In this document: one piece after another, positions 1 to 7,434 of the stretch | Position numbering within the stretch: position 1 is the first letter of the stretch | Layout: every line of letters starts with the position of its first letter | Assembly (NCBI GenBank): GCA_902465265.1 | Contig: CABQMF010000013.1 | Coordinates: 1-37,823, forward strand | Direction of reading: 5' to 3' | DNA length: 37,823 nucleotides | DNA from: an uncultured Collinsella sp. | GTDB lineage: Bacteria > Actinomycetota > Coriobacteriia > Coriobacteriales > Coriobacteriaceae | The notes under the pieces: generated by a model | Databases searched by the model: none | Seen by the model: only the letters and a program-made list of their open reading frames with translations | What the model was told of the DNA's origin: nothing | Made by a program: the position numbers and the translations under genes

Positions 1-2
1 TG

Positions 3-95
3 AGAAAACGGACAGGCGTTCATATGCCGGTGTATCCGGAGAAATGCCCTGTTTGTGGCCTCGATATCGTGTACGACGCCGGCGACGAGGGATAG
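3..95 (+). CDS. Possible end of a tiny CxxC protein (5' edge of window)
   Basis: An open frame runs from the window edge to a TAG at 93-95 and ends in a short segment with a KCPVCG knuckle (Cys-x2-Cys), which could hold half of a zinc site. The window begins with 'tg', so an ATG could lie one base outside it, giving a protein of about 31 residues; otherwise this is the C-terminus of a longer gene. An internal ATG lies at 24-26. I do not recognise a family, and the frame is too short to be sure it is coding. Confidence 0.3.
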   Translation, partial: RKRTGVHMPVYPEKCPVCGLDIVYDAGDEG

Positions 96-133
96 GTGAT
101 GCGGAGGAGCTGACTGTGAAGGCCTCTCCGTCC

Positions 134-820
134 CTACAAATAAATCCCCTCACCGAGCTGCTTATGGAACTCGGCGTGATGGTCGCGTGCCCAGGTAAAG
201 AGTGCCTGGTCAAAATTGGTGCGCGCGGCTGGGATGCCAAAGACGCCGGCAACTTCGACGCGCACAAACTCCAGTGCCGGCAGCTTGTTGATGGCAGTGA
301 GGGCAAACGGGGACGAGGGCTCCTCGAACAGATAGCGGCTGCCTTGCAGCGCGTCGCAACTGGTGCACGTGTTGCCGAGCGACGGGGCTTTGGAGGCTCG
401 CGCGCCTACGGGCTTGTAGCCGCAGCGCTTATGAAGGTAGTCGCGGATCTCGCCCGGCACGCAGCCAAGAGCGGGCACGATGGCGAGTGCGTTAGCGTTG
501 GCCGTGTTGATGGCAATGTGCCCGGCTTCGTTGGACGCGTGCGCGATGGCGATGCTCTCGTCGTTGTCGGCTCGATAGGGAATGCCGAAGGCCGCGACCG
601 AGGTCTCTTTGTGACACTTCCAGCACTCGCGCTTGCCCAGTACTAGATATATATACGGCGCTGAGGGGTCGGATCGGCCAACACCGGGCAGCCACTCGGC
701 AAAGGGCTCGGGGTTAACGCCGCTGGGTACATACCAGATCTTCTTGGTCCGGTCCCATTTGGCGCCCAGCGCCTTGGCTTCTTCTTTGTGCGAAAAGGGG
801 ACATCGAGCTCGGTGCGCAT
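134..820 (-). CDS. DUF5710 domain protein with two CxxC knuckles
   Basis: A 228-residue protein. Residues 1 to about 45 carry the DUF5710 pattern (MRTELDVPFSHKEEAK, then GAKWD and WYVPSGV), a small fold often attached to DNA-handling or plasmid-type proteins; its function is not established. Further on are CWKC and CTSC pairs that could together bind one zinc ion. The reading frame stays open upstream to an ATG at 1189, but the ATG at 820 has an AAGGAG ribosome binding site at good spacing and begins exactly at the domain, so I place the start there. No membrane segment is visible. It stands alone, with no operon partner. The family call is from recognised sequence; any nucleic-acid role is inference. 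Confidence 0.75.
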   Translation of the reverse strand: MRTELDVPFSHKEEAKALGAKWDRTKKIWYVPSGVNPEPFAEWLPGVGRSDPSAPYIYLVLGKRECWKCHKETSVAAFGIPYRADNDESIAIAHASNEAGHIAINTANANALAIVPALGCVPGEIRDYLHKRCGYKPVGARASKAPSLGNTCTSCDALQGSRYLFEEPSSPFALTAINKLPALEFVRVEVAGVFGIPAARTNFDQALFTWARDHHAEFHKQLGEGIYL

Positions 821-1159
821 GGCGGCTCCTTGGTACTGCAGGTGCAAGTGGCTAAAGAATACCGCAGGGCGCAGACATCGCGGCGTTTTGCCGAGAAGTT
901 GCGGTGCGGATGGGTTCGAGACGTGTTGGTCTCGGCCTCGGTGGCTATTGGGGCGGTTTTGATTGACTACGGAGTCAGCCGGGATAGGCACTTGGGTCGC
1001 TGACGCGGTTTTGTACATGGGCAGGGTGGTTGGAGCAGTTTGCGGCGCAGTTTTGTGCCCGGCTGTTGTTGATGTTGGGGTATTGAATTTGTTTGGCAGC
1101 CATTCGTCAGGTGAATTGATGTTACGTTGCGATGACGGTTGGAGTTGCCAGCGGATTTG
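821..1159. other. Intergenic region, no supported gene
   Basis: This stretch lies between the start of the DUF5710 gene and the tRNA-Val terminator. The minus-strand frame of the DUF5710 gene happens to stay open through it, but the translation is low-complexity (rich in Pro, Thr, Ser and Gln) and has no ribosome binding site at its upstream ATG. I see no convincing promoter, RNA or repeat. Confidence 0.5.
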
Positions 1160-1202
1160 GCGACATAAAACAAAACAGCTCAGAGACATAGCCTCTGAGC
1201 TG
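1160..1202 (-). terminator. Rho-independent terminator of tRNA-Val
   Basis: A perfect 10-bp stem, CAGCTCAGAG (1176-1185) with CTCTGAGCTG (1193-1202), is followed on the minus strand by a T-rich tail (TTTTGTTTTATG). It sits directly downstream of tRNA-Val. Confidence 0.85.
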
Positions 1203-1210
1203 TGAACATT

Positions 1211-1285
1211 TGGTGGGCGTTAGAAGATTTGAACTTCTGACCTCTTCCGTGTCAGGGAAGCGCTCTCCCCCTGAGCTAAACGCCC
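1211..1285 (-). tRNA. tRNA-Val (anticodon GAC)
   Basis: The minus strand folds as a cloverleaf. The acceptor GGGCGTT pairs with AACGCCC, the D arm is GCTC/GAGC, the anticodon stem is CTTCC/GGAAG around a loop with GAC, and the T arm is AGAAG-TTCAAAT-CTTCT. The 3' CCA is encoded (1211-1213). The gene is 75 nt and has its own promoter and terminator. Confidence 0.95.
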
Positions 1286-1314
1286 GATCAAGGGTGCGCA
1301 AGCGCGCAAGGGAT

Positions 1315-1343
1315 AATATAACGGAGCCTGAACTCGGTGGCAA
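1315..1343 (-). promoter_or_regulatory. Promoter of tRNA-Val
   Basis: On the minus strand, TTGCCA (1338-1343), a 17-bp spacer and TATATT (1315-1320) make a good housekeeping-type promoter about 30 bp upstream of the mature tRNA-Val 5' end. Confidence 0.75.
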
Positions 1344-1482
1344 GAACATTTTTAAAAATCGCTTACATTGTGGAATTCGGGGGCTTTGTCATATCCATTT
1401 CAAAAGAGCCTGCTGCCGCGATTTGGCTGTTGCATAATGCAAGCCCATTGTGGTATCGAGCTATGGAAAGACGTCTGCGGAA

Positions 1483-1505
1483 TTGTCCTACCGATAAACG
1501 GACAA
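1483..1505. promoter_or_regulatory. Small inverted repeat upstream of the exporter gene
   Basis: TTGTCC (1483-1488) and GGACAA (1500-1505) form a 6-bp inverted repeat with an 11-bp spacer, about 70 bp before the EamA gene. It could be an operator, but it is short enough to arise by chance. The rest of 1286-1574 holds nothing else I can support. Confidence 0.25.
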
Positions 1506-1574
1506 GCCTCCAGCTGGTGCCTTTGTCGTGGTAAGGTAAGCCGAATTGCTTCCAGACTGTTTCGGGGGAGTGGA

Positions 1575-2597
1575 ATGAGCAAAGAGTGTGTCGAGCAGGT
1601 CGAAGGCGCAGGGGCTTCGGTGCCGATGACCGATATATCGAACATTGATGTGCCCGAGGGCACTGACGAGCTCAGCCGCAGTACCCGCCGTGCATGGCGC
1701 GACCGCCTGAACAGTGCGTCGACGCGCAAGATGATTACGGGCGTTCTGGCCACGCTGGTGGGTGGTTCGTTTTGGGGTTTTTCGGGTACCAGCGCGAGCT
1801 TCCTGTTCGATACCTATCACGTTGATACCCTGTGGCTTATGAGTGTGCGCCAGATTCTCGCCGGTCTGCTCTTTATGGCCGTGGTGGTCACGCGCGATCG
1901 CGAGCGTCTGGTTAAACTCTGGACCACGCCCGCCGACCGCAGACAACTGCTGCTTTTTACCGCTTTTGGCCTGCTGTTCAACCAGTTCTGCTATCTTTCG
2001 GCCGTGCGCCTGACCAACGCCGGAACCGCGACGGTGCTTCAGTGCCTGCAGCTGGTCATCATTATGGGATACACCTGCGTTATCGACCGCCGCAGGCCGC
2101 GCACGCGCGAGGTTATCGGCATTGGCTTGGCTCTGGGCGGTACGTTTTTGATCGCCACCGGCGGTGACCCCACCAGCCTGAGCATCTCGCCGCTCGGCCT
2201 GGTCGCGGGCCTTATGTGTGCGGTCAGCGCCACCTGCATGGCGGTGATCCCCGCCAAGATCCTGCCCGAATATGGCAGCCCCATCGTCACGGGTTCGGCT
2301 ATGCTCACGGCGGGCATCGTTTCGTGTGCTTTCGTTCGCCCTTGGGCGCATATGCCGGCGCTCGATGTTGCCGGTATCGAGGCGCTCGCGGTGTTCGTGG
2401 TCATCGGTTCGTTTTTTGCCTACATGCTCTATATGCAGGGCGTTAAGGACATTGGCTCGGTCCGCGCAAGCCTCATCGGAACCGTGGAGCCGGTCTCGGC
2501 GACCATCACGAGTGCCGTTATGCTGGGCACGGTGTTTTTGCCGACCGACCTTATCGGCTTTGCCATGATCATCGTGATGATGTTCCTCACGGTGTAG
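1575..2597 (+). CDS. EamA/DMT-family membrane transporter
   Basis: A 340-residue integral membrane protein of the drug/metabolite transporter superfamily, likely an exporter or permease for small metabolites; the substrate cannot be read from sequence. After a hydrophilic N-terminus of about 50 residues come ten hydrophobic segments in two EamA repeats (roughly 55-185 and 200-340). The first helix has the typical GGSFWGFSGT motif, and the last repeat has the conserved Glu-Pro of GTVEPVSA. The start at 1575 is chosen because it follows GGGGGAG at proper spacing; the frame is open further upstream but without a binding site. The N-terminal extension is longer than in most family members. It appears to be a single-gene unit. 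Confidence 0.85.
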   Translation: MSKECVEQVEGAGASVPMTDISNIDVPEGTDELSRSTRRAWRDRLNSASTRKMITGVLATLVGGSFWGFSGTSASFLFDTYHVDTLWLMSVRQILAGLLFMAVVVTRDRERLVKLWTTPADRRQLLLFTAFGLLFNQFCYLSAVRLTNAGTATVLQCLQLVIIMGYTCVIDRRRPRTREVIGIGLALGGTFLIATGGDPTSLSISPLGLVAGLMCAVSATCMAVIPAKILPEYGSPIVTGSAMLTAGIVSCAFVRPWAHMPALDVAGIEALAVFVVIGSFFAYMLYMQGVKDIGSVRASLIGTVEPVSATITSAVMLGTVFLPTDLIGFAMIIVMMFLTV

Positions 2598-2678
2598 CCC
2601 CTGCGGTTGCTTTAAAGGATAATAGGCTGGCGGCGCGTTGCTTTGGCGGCGCGCCTTTGTCTATAGAGAGGATCTCTT

Positions 2679-4010
2679 ATGAAGTACTTTGGCACCGACG
2701 GCTTTCGCGGCGAGGCCAACGTTGGGCTGACGGTAGAGCACGCTTATAAGATCGGCCGCTTTGTGGGCTGGTATTACGGCGCCAACCGCGGGGCCAAGGC
2801 GCGCGTGATCGTGGGCAAGGACACGCGTCGCTCGAGCTACATGTTCGAGGCGGCGCTGGTGAGTGGCCTGGTCGCGAGCGGTGCGGACGCATATATGCTG
2901 CACGTGATCCCCACGCCGGGCGTGGCGCATCAGACCGTGGAGGGCTGCTTCGATTGCGGCATCATGATTAGTGCGAGCCACAACCCGTTTTGCGATAACG
3001 GCATTAAGCTCGTCAACAGCGACGGCTTTAAGATGGACGAGGACGTGCTGGAGCTCATCGAGGACTATATCGATGGCAAGAGCGAGGTGCCGCTGGCAAC
3101 GGGCAACCATATCGGCGCCACGGTGGACTACATGCAGGGTCGCAACCGCTATATTGCCTCGCTCATCGCAAGTGCGAACTTTTCGCTGCAGGGCGTTAAG
3201 ATCGGCATCGACTGCGCCAACGGCTCGGCGTCCTCGGTGGCCAAGCCGGTGTTCGACGCGCTGGGCGCCGACGTGCGCGTGATCAACGCCGCGCCCGACG
3301 GATTTAACATCAACGTGGACTGCGGCTCCACGCATATGGAGCGCCTGCAGCGCCACGTGGTGGAGCAGGGCCTGGACGTGGGCTTTGCCTACGACGGCGA
3401 TGCCGACCGCTGCCTGGCCGTGGATGAGCGCGGCCGTGTGGTCGACGGCGACCAGATCCTGTACGTGTGCGGCGTGTACCTGAACAAGCACGGGCGCCTT
3501 TCGGGCGGTACCGTGGTTCCGACGATTGCCAGCAACTTTGGCCTGGTCAAGTCGCTGGAGCTTGCCGGTCTAAGCGCCGTGACCAGCGGCGTGGGCGACC
3601 GTCACGTGTATGCCAAGATGCGCGAGGGCGGCTTCAGCCTGGGCGGCGAGCAGACGGGCCATACGATCTTTGGCGATATCGAGCGCACGGGCGACGGCAT
3701 TATGACCTCGCTGCGCGTGATGGAAGTGATTCGCGCCGAGCGCGAGACGCTCTCGCAGCTCACGGCTCCGTGCAAGCTGCTGCCGCAAGCGCAGGTTGCC
3801 GTGCGCGTGGCCGACAAGGACGCCGCACTCGAGAACATGGGCGTGCAGAATGCGATCGCCGAGGCCGAGGCCGCGCTGGCGGGCGAGGGCCGCGTGCTCG
3901 TGCGCAAGAGCGGAACCGAGTCGGTGATTCGCGTGCTGGCTGAGGCTCCGGACCAATCGGCCGCCGACGCCGCCATGAAGCGCATCGCCGCTGCACTCGA
4001 GGCTCTGTAG
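2679..4010 (+). CDS. glmM: Phosphoglucosamine mutase GlmM
   Basis: A 443-residue cytoplasmic enzyme converting glucosamine-6-phosphate to glucosamine-1-phosphate, the step feeding UDP-GlcNAc for peptidoglycan. The N-terminus MKYFGTDGFRGEAN is diagnostic of the family. The phosphoserine loop ISASHNP places the catalytic serine near residue 100. The metal-binding loop YDGDADRC, the sugar-binding GEQTGH and the phosphate-binding RKSGTES are all present in the right order. Length matches the family. The start follows GAGAGGATC. The gene is monocistronic, with hairpins downstream. Confidence 0.95.
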   Translation: MKYFGTDGFRGEANVGLTVEHAYKIGRFVGWYYGANRGAKARVIVGKDTRRSSYMFEAALVSGLVASGADAYMLHVIPTPGVAHQTVEGCFDCGIMISASHNPFCDNGIKLVNSDGFKMDEDVLELIEDYIDGKSEVPLATGNHIGATVDYMQGRNRYIASLIASANFSLQGVKIGIDCANGSASSVAKPVFDALGADVRVINAAPDGFNINVDCGSTHMERLQRHVVEQGLDVGFAYDGDADRCLAVDERGRVVDGDQILYVCGVYLNKHGRLSGGTVVPTIASNFGLVKSLELAGLSAVTSGVGDRHVYAKMREGGFSLGGEQTGHTIFGDIERTGDGIMTSLRVMEVIRAERETLSQLTAPCKLLPQAQVAVRVADKDAALENMGVQNAIAEAEAALAGEGRVLVRKSGTESVIRVLAEAPDQSAADAAMKRIAAALEAL

Positions 4011-4037
4011 TTACGCGGTTTCCCAAACCGCGTAACT
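4009..4037 (+). terminator. Palindromic hairpin overlapping the glmM stop
   Basis: A perfect 13-bp stem (4009-4021 with 4025-4037) has a 3-nt loop. Its 5' arm begins inside the glmM stop codon. It lacks a following T run, so it may block 3' exonucleases or act with the next hairpin rather than terminate alone. Confidence 0.5.
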
Positions 4038-4084
4038 GCTCGACGCTGCAAACGGCCCCAAGCGGCAATCTGACGTTCAATTTC

Positions 4085-4119
4085 AAGGGCGCGATCAGAA
4101 GGTCAGCGCCCTTTCATTT
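4085..4119 (+). terminator. Terminator downstream of glmM
   Basis: AAGGGCGC (4085-4092) pairs with GCGCCCTT (4106-4113), followed by TTCATTTC. It is a reasonable rho-independent terminator for glmM, pointing toward the opposing carboxypeptidase gene. Confidence 0.6.
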
Positions 4120-4214
4120 CACGTCACCTTGCTCGCTTGGGGTCGTTTTCGCTGACACTGCCAAGGCATCGGCGTCAACATGGTTGGCGTTGGCGATGGC
4201 GTGCTGGTCAATCC

Positions 4215-5789
4215 TTACAGCTCGTACAGTGTGGTGAACTTGTCCTGCAGGTAGCTGCAGTAGTAGCGGGCGTCAAAGTCCATGTCGCAGGCGCCCTTGA
4301 TGAGCTCCGGCGCGTCTTTGGCGCGGCCCCACTGCCAAATGTGCTCGCCCAGCCAGGCGCGGACGGGCGCCAGATCACCGCTCGCGCAGGCATCGGTAAG
4401 GTCGACGCCGTCGCGGCACATGGCCGGCACAAACATGGCGTCGTAGGCGCTGCCCAGCGCATAGGTGGGGAAATAGCCAAACGAGCCACCGCTCCAGTGC
4501 GTATCCTGCAGGCAGCCGTGCGTGTCGTCGGGAACGGGAATGCCCAGGTACTCGTCCATAAAGCGATTCCAAAGCGCGGGGATGTCCTTGGCCGTGGCCT
4601 CGCCGGCAAACAGCATGCGCTCAATCTCGTAGCGCACCATAACGTGCAGCGGATAGGTGAGCTCGTCCGCCTCGGTGCGGATCAGCGACGGCTGTGCGAT
4701 ATTCACGGCGTGGTAGAGCGTATCCTCGTCCACGCTGCCATAGACCTCGGGCGCGTGGCGGCGCAGTACCTCGAGCAGCGGGCCCATAAAGGCGCGGCTG
4801 CGACCCACGGTGTTTTCGAAAAAGCGGCTCTGGCTCTCGTGGATGCCCATGGAGGTGCCGCCCTCCAGACAGGTGCGCGCATAGGCGGGATTGACGCCCA
4901 GCTCGTACATGGTGTGACCGGCCTCGTGGATGATGCTGTAGACGTTGGAGATGCAGTCGTCCTCGTAGATGTGCGTGGCAATGCGCGCGTCGCCCACCGA
5001 GAAGCCCTCGCTAAACGGATGCTCGGTAAAGGCAAGCGTGGTGTCGTCCAGGTTAAGGCCGACGAGCTTCATCAGGTCAAAGCTCATGGCGCGCTGGGCG
5101 GCCTCGGGCACATGCGCGTGCAAAAAGTCGGCAGTGGGCTGCTGTCCGCGCTCGCCGATGGCGTGCACGAGCGGCACGACCGTCGCCTTGACCTCATCGC
5201 AAAACGCATCGAAGCTCTTGGCGGAAAGGCCGCGTTCGTACTGGTCGAGCCAAACATCGTACGGGTCGCGCTTTGGGTCCATGAGCTCGGCCTGATGCTT
5301 AAGCTGGCCGACGATTCTATCCACATAGGGCTCAAAGCTCGCCCAGTCATTGGCCGTCTTGGCCTTGTGCCACACAGCGTCGGCCTCGCAGGTGAGCCTG
5401 GTCCAGGCCTCGGCCTCCTCGGTGGGAATGACGCTCGCTTCACGCTGGTCGCGGCCGAGCACGCGGATCTCGTCGAGCAGCTGCGGGTCGTCGATCTTGC
5501 CGCCGGCGACGGTCTCGCGTGCCAGCGAGCGCACAAGTTCGACAGACTTTTCGCTGGTCAGGAGCTTATGATGCTCGCCGGCAAGGGTGCCCATGGCGTC
5601 GGCGCGCGCTGCGGCGCCGTTGGCGGGGGCAATGGTCGCGCCGTCAAACTCGGCAATCTTGAGCAGGTACTCGCGGGTCCACAGCTTGCCCTCGAGCTTG
5701 CGGAATTTTTTGACGGCCTTATCGACTTTCATGCCTTTGGGCGTCTTGCCCGCTGCGGGCTTGGCCTTCTTATCGTGCTTCTTTCCCAT
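4215..5789 (-). CDS. M32-family metallocarboxypeptidase
   Basis: A 524-residue zinc carboxypeptidase of the Taq type, which removes C-terminal residues from peptides in the cytoplasm. The zinc motif HEAGH lies at residues 288-292, and the downstream family signature IHESQSRFFEN supplies the third ligand region. The protein is largely helical, as expected, and lacks a signal peptide. The N-terminal 20 residues are lysine-rich and outside the conserved core, so translation could also begin at the Met of MKVDKAV. I prefer 5789, which is preceded by AAGGAT. The gene is single and convergent with glmM. A long open frame on the opposite strand is an artefact of high GC. Confidence 0.9.
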   Translation of the reverse strand: MGKKHDKKAKPAAGKTPKGMKVDKAVKKFRKLEGKLWTREYLLKIAEFDGATIAPANGAAARADAMGTLAGEHHKLLTSEKSVELVRSLARETVAGGKIDDPQLLDEIRVLGRDQREASVIPTEEAEAWTRLTCEADAVWHKAKTANDWASFEPYVDRIVGQLKHQAELMDPKRDPYDVWLDQYERGLSAKSFDAFCDEVKATVVPLVHAIGERGQQPTADFLHAHVPEAAQRAMSFDLMKLVGLNLDDTTLAFTEHPFSEGFSVGDARIATHIYEDDCISNVYSIIHEAGHTMYELGVNPAYARTCLEGGTSMGIHESQSRFFENTVGRSRAFMGPLLEVLRRHAPEVYGSVDEDTLYHAVNIAQPSLIRTEADELTYPLHVMVRYEIERMLFAGEATAKDIPALWNRFMDEYLGIPVPDDTHGCLQDTHWSGGSFGYFPTYALGSAYDAMFVPAMCRDGVDLTDACASGDLAPVRAWLGEHIWQWGRAKDAPELIKGACDMDFDARYYCSYLQDKFTTLYEL

Positions 5790-5904
5790 ACCATATCCTT
5801 AATCTCGCGAGCCGAGCGCCACGGATGGGCGCACGGCCAGTTTGCACAGCTACTTGCCTTGTACCCAGCACGAACAAAACGGAACGCGGCGATACGCCCA
5901 CACA

Positions 5905-5921
5905 ATGTGCTATCCTATAGC
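5905..5921 (+). promoter_or_regulatory. Probable promoter of the pheST leader
   Basis: An extended -10 (TGCTATCCT, ending at 5916) lies just before the T-box leader, with an alternative TATAGC at 5916-5921. No convincing -35 is visible. The position fits transcription starting about 15-20 bp before stem I of the leader. Confidence 0.4.
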
Positions 5922-5929
5922 CCAATGCG

Positions 5930-6209
5930 TTGACGGAGAGGGTTTTGCCCGCCGCGTCGCCGGCAAGAGAGGGAAGGTCATGGGCTGTAAGCCTTCCTGC
6001 GGTGACAAGGGCCAAGCGTTCACTCCCGAGCAGCAACCTCAACGGGCGCGCGGCCAGTGGCGGCGATGTCCCCAGTAGGGAAGCCGTGAGCCTCGCGACA
6101 AGGGGCAAAGAGTGGGCGCGACGGGCCAGACATCCGTCGGGTCAAACAAGGTGGTACCGCGGAATTCAACCGTCCTTGGGCAATGCACATGCCCGAGGGC
6201 GGTTTTTTG
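5930..6209 (+). promoter_or_regulatory. T-box riboswitch (phenylalanine) upstream of pheST
   Basis: The hallmark T-box sequence AAGGTGGTACCGCGGA (6148-6163) is followed by a terminator whose arms are AACCGTCC (6168-6175) and GGGCGGTT (6197-6204), ending in a T run to 6208. The T-box bases can instead form the antiterminator. The upstream 200 nt are rich in helices consistent with stem I, II and III. A TTC triplet followed by A at 6019-6021 is a plausible specifier codon, matching Phe. Uncharged tRNA-Phe is expected to allow transcription of pheS-pheT. The exact stem I fold was not computed. Confidence 0.9.
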
Positions 6210-6294
6210 TTACCGAACCGGGCCGCGTTTTCGCAACGTCAGACGGCGGCAGCCGCCTCGGCAAGCGAGGAGCGCGAGAGACGAAAGGGAAGAC

Positions 6295-7371
6295 ATGAGT
6301 CTGATTGATGATCTGGTCAAACTCGAGGAAGAGGCCAAGGAGCTCGTCGCAGGCGCCGACGACGCCGCCAAGCTCGAGGCTGCGCGCGTTGAGCTGCTCG
6401 GCCGCAAGGGCCGCATCACCGGCCTGATGCGCATGATGGGCAAGCTCGCCCCCGAGGATCGTCCCATGATGGGCAAGCGCGCCAACGAGATGCGCCAGCT
6501 GATCGAGGGCATGCTTGACGAGCGCACCACCGAGATGAAGGCCGCCGCCCTCAAGCACGCACTCGAGCACGAGGCCGTCGACATCACGCTGCCGGGCATC
6601 CGTCCGCAGATCGGTCACCAGCACCTGATCAAGCAGATCATCGAGGAGGCCGAGGACATCTTCTGTGGCATCGGTTACACCGTCGAGTCCGGCCCCATGG
6701 TCGACACCTCCTACTACAACTTTACCGCGCTCAACGCCCCCATGGATCACCCAAGCCGCTCGGCCCGCGATACCTTCTACGTGGTCGACAACAACCCCGG
6801 CAGCGTCGCGCACCCCGAGGCGCATGCCCATGGCGAGTCCGACGTACTGCTGCGCACCCAAACCTCGGGCGTGCAGATCCACACCATGGAGTCGCAAAAG
6901 CCGCCCATCTACATGATCTGCCCGGGCACCGTCTATCGTCCCGACACGGCCGATGCCTGCCACCTGCCGCAGTTCAACCAGATCGAGGGCCTGGTCGTCG
7001 ACGAGGGCATCACCTTTGGCGATCTTAAGGGCACGCTCGACTACTTTGTTAAGTGCATGTTTGGCGAGGATCGCAAGACGCGTTACCGCCCGCACTTCTT
7101 CCCCTTCACCGAGCCTTCCTGCGAGGTGGACGTGAGCTGTCACGTGTGCGGCGGCAAGGGCTGCAACTTCTGCAAGCACAGCGGATGGATCGAGATCCTG
7201 GGCTGCGGCATGGTCGACCCCAACGTCCTGATCAACTGCGGCATCGACCCCGAGAAGTACACCGGCTTCGCCTTTGGCATTGGCGCCGAGCGCGTCGCGG
7301 CCCTGCGCTACGACCTGCCTGACCTGCGTACGTTGATGACAGGCGATATGCGCTTCTTGAACCAGTTCTAG
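6295..7371 (+). CDS. pheS: Phenylalanyl-tRNA synthetase alpha subunit
   Basis: A 358-residue catalytic subunit of the alpha2-beta2 enzyme that charges tRNA-Phe. It has an N-terminal coiled-coil region (residues 1-85) for tRNA contact, then the class II core. Motif 2 is around RTQTSGVQIHTM and YRPDTADACHLPQF; motif 3 is GFAFGIGAERVA. A Cys-rich insert (CHVCGGKGCNFCKHSGW) before motif 3 could bind zinc; similar inserts occur in other Gram-positive PheS. The start at 6295 follows AAAGGGAAG and begins at the conserved N-terminus; the frame is open upstream only because it crosses the leader. It is co-transcribed with pheT. Confidence 0.97.
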   Translation: MSLIDDLVKLEEEAKELVAGADDAAKLEAARVELLGRKGRITGLMRMMGKLAPEDRPMMGKRANEMRQLIEGMLDERTTEMKAAALKHALEHEAVDITLPGIRPQIGHQHLIKQIIEEAEDIFCGIGYTVESGPMVDTSYYNFTALNAPMDHPSRSARDTFYVVDNNPGSVAHPEAHAHGESDVLLRTQTSGVQIHTMESQKPPIYMICPGTVYRPDTADACHLPQFNQIEGLVVDEGITFGDLKGTLDYFVKCMFGEDRKTRYRPHFFPFTEPSCEVDVSCHVCGGKGCNFCKHSGWIEILGCGMVDPNVLINCGIDPEKYTGFAFGIGAERVAALRYDLPDLRTLMTGDMRFLNQF

Positions 7372-7434
7372 AACGCTTTCTTCTTAGTTGCAGTTTCCGG
7401 CTCAAAGCCGCATTTATGAAAGGAGACCAGTTAT

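Noticed and set aside
4137..5933. 598-codon open frame on the plus strand opposite the carboxypeptidase
   Set aside because: It lies antisense to a clear M32 gene with intact motifs; high GC leaves the opposite frame open. No ribosome binding site and no family features.
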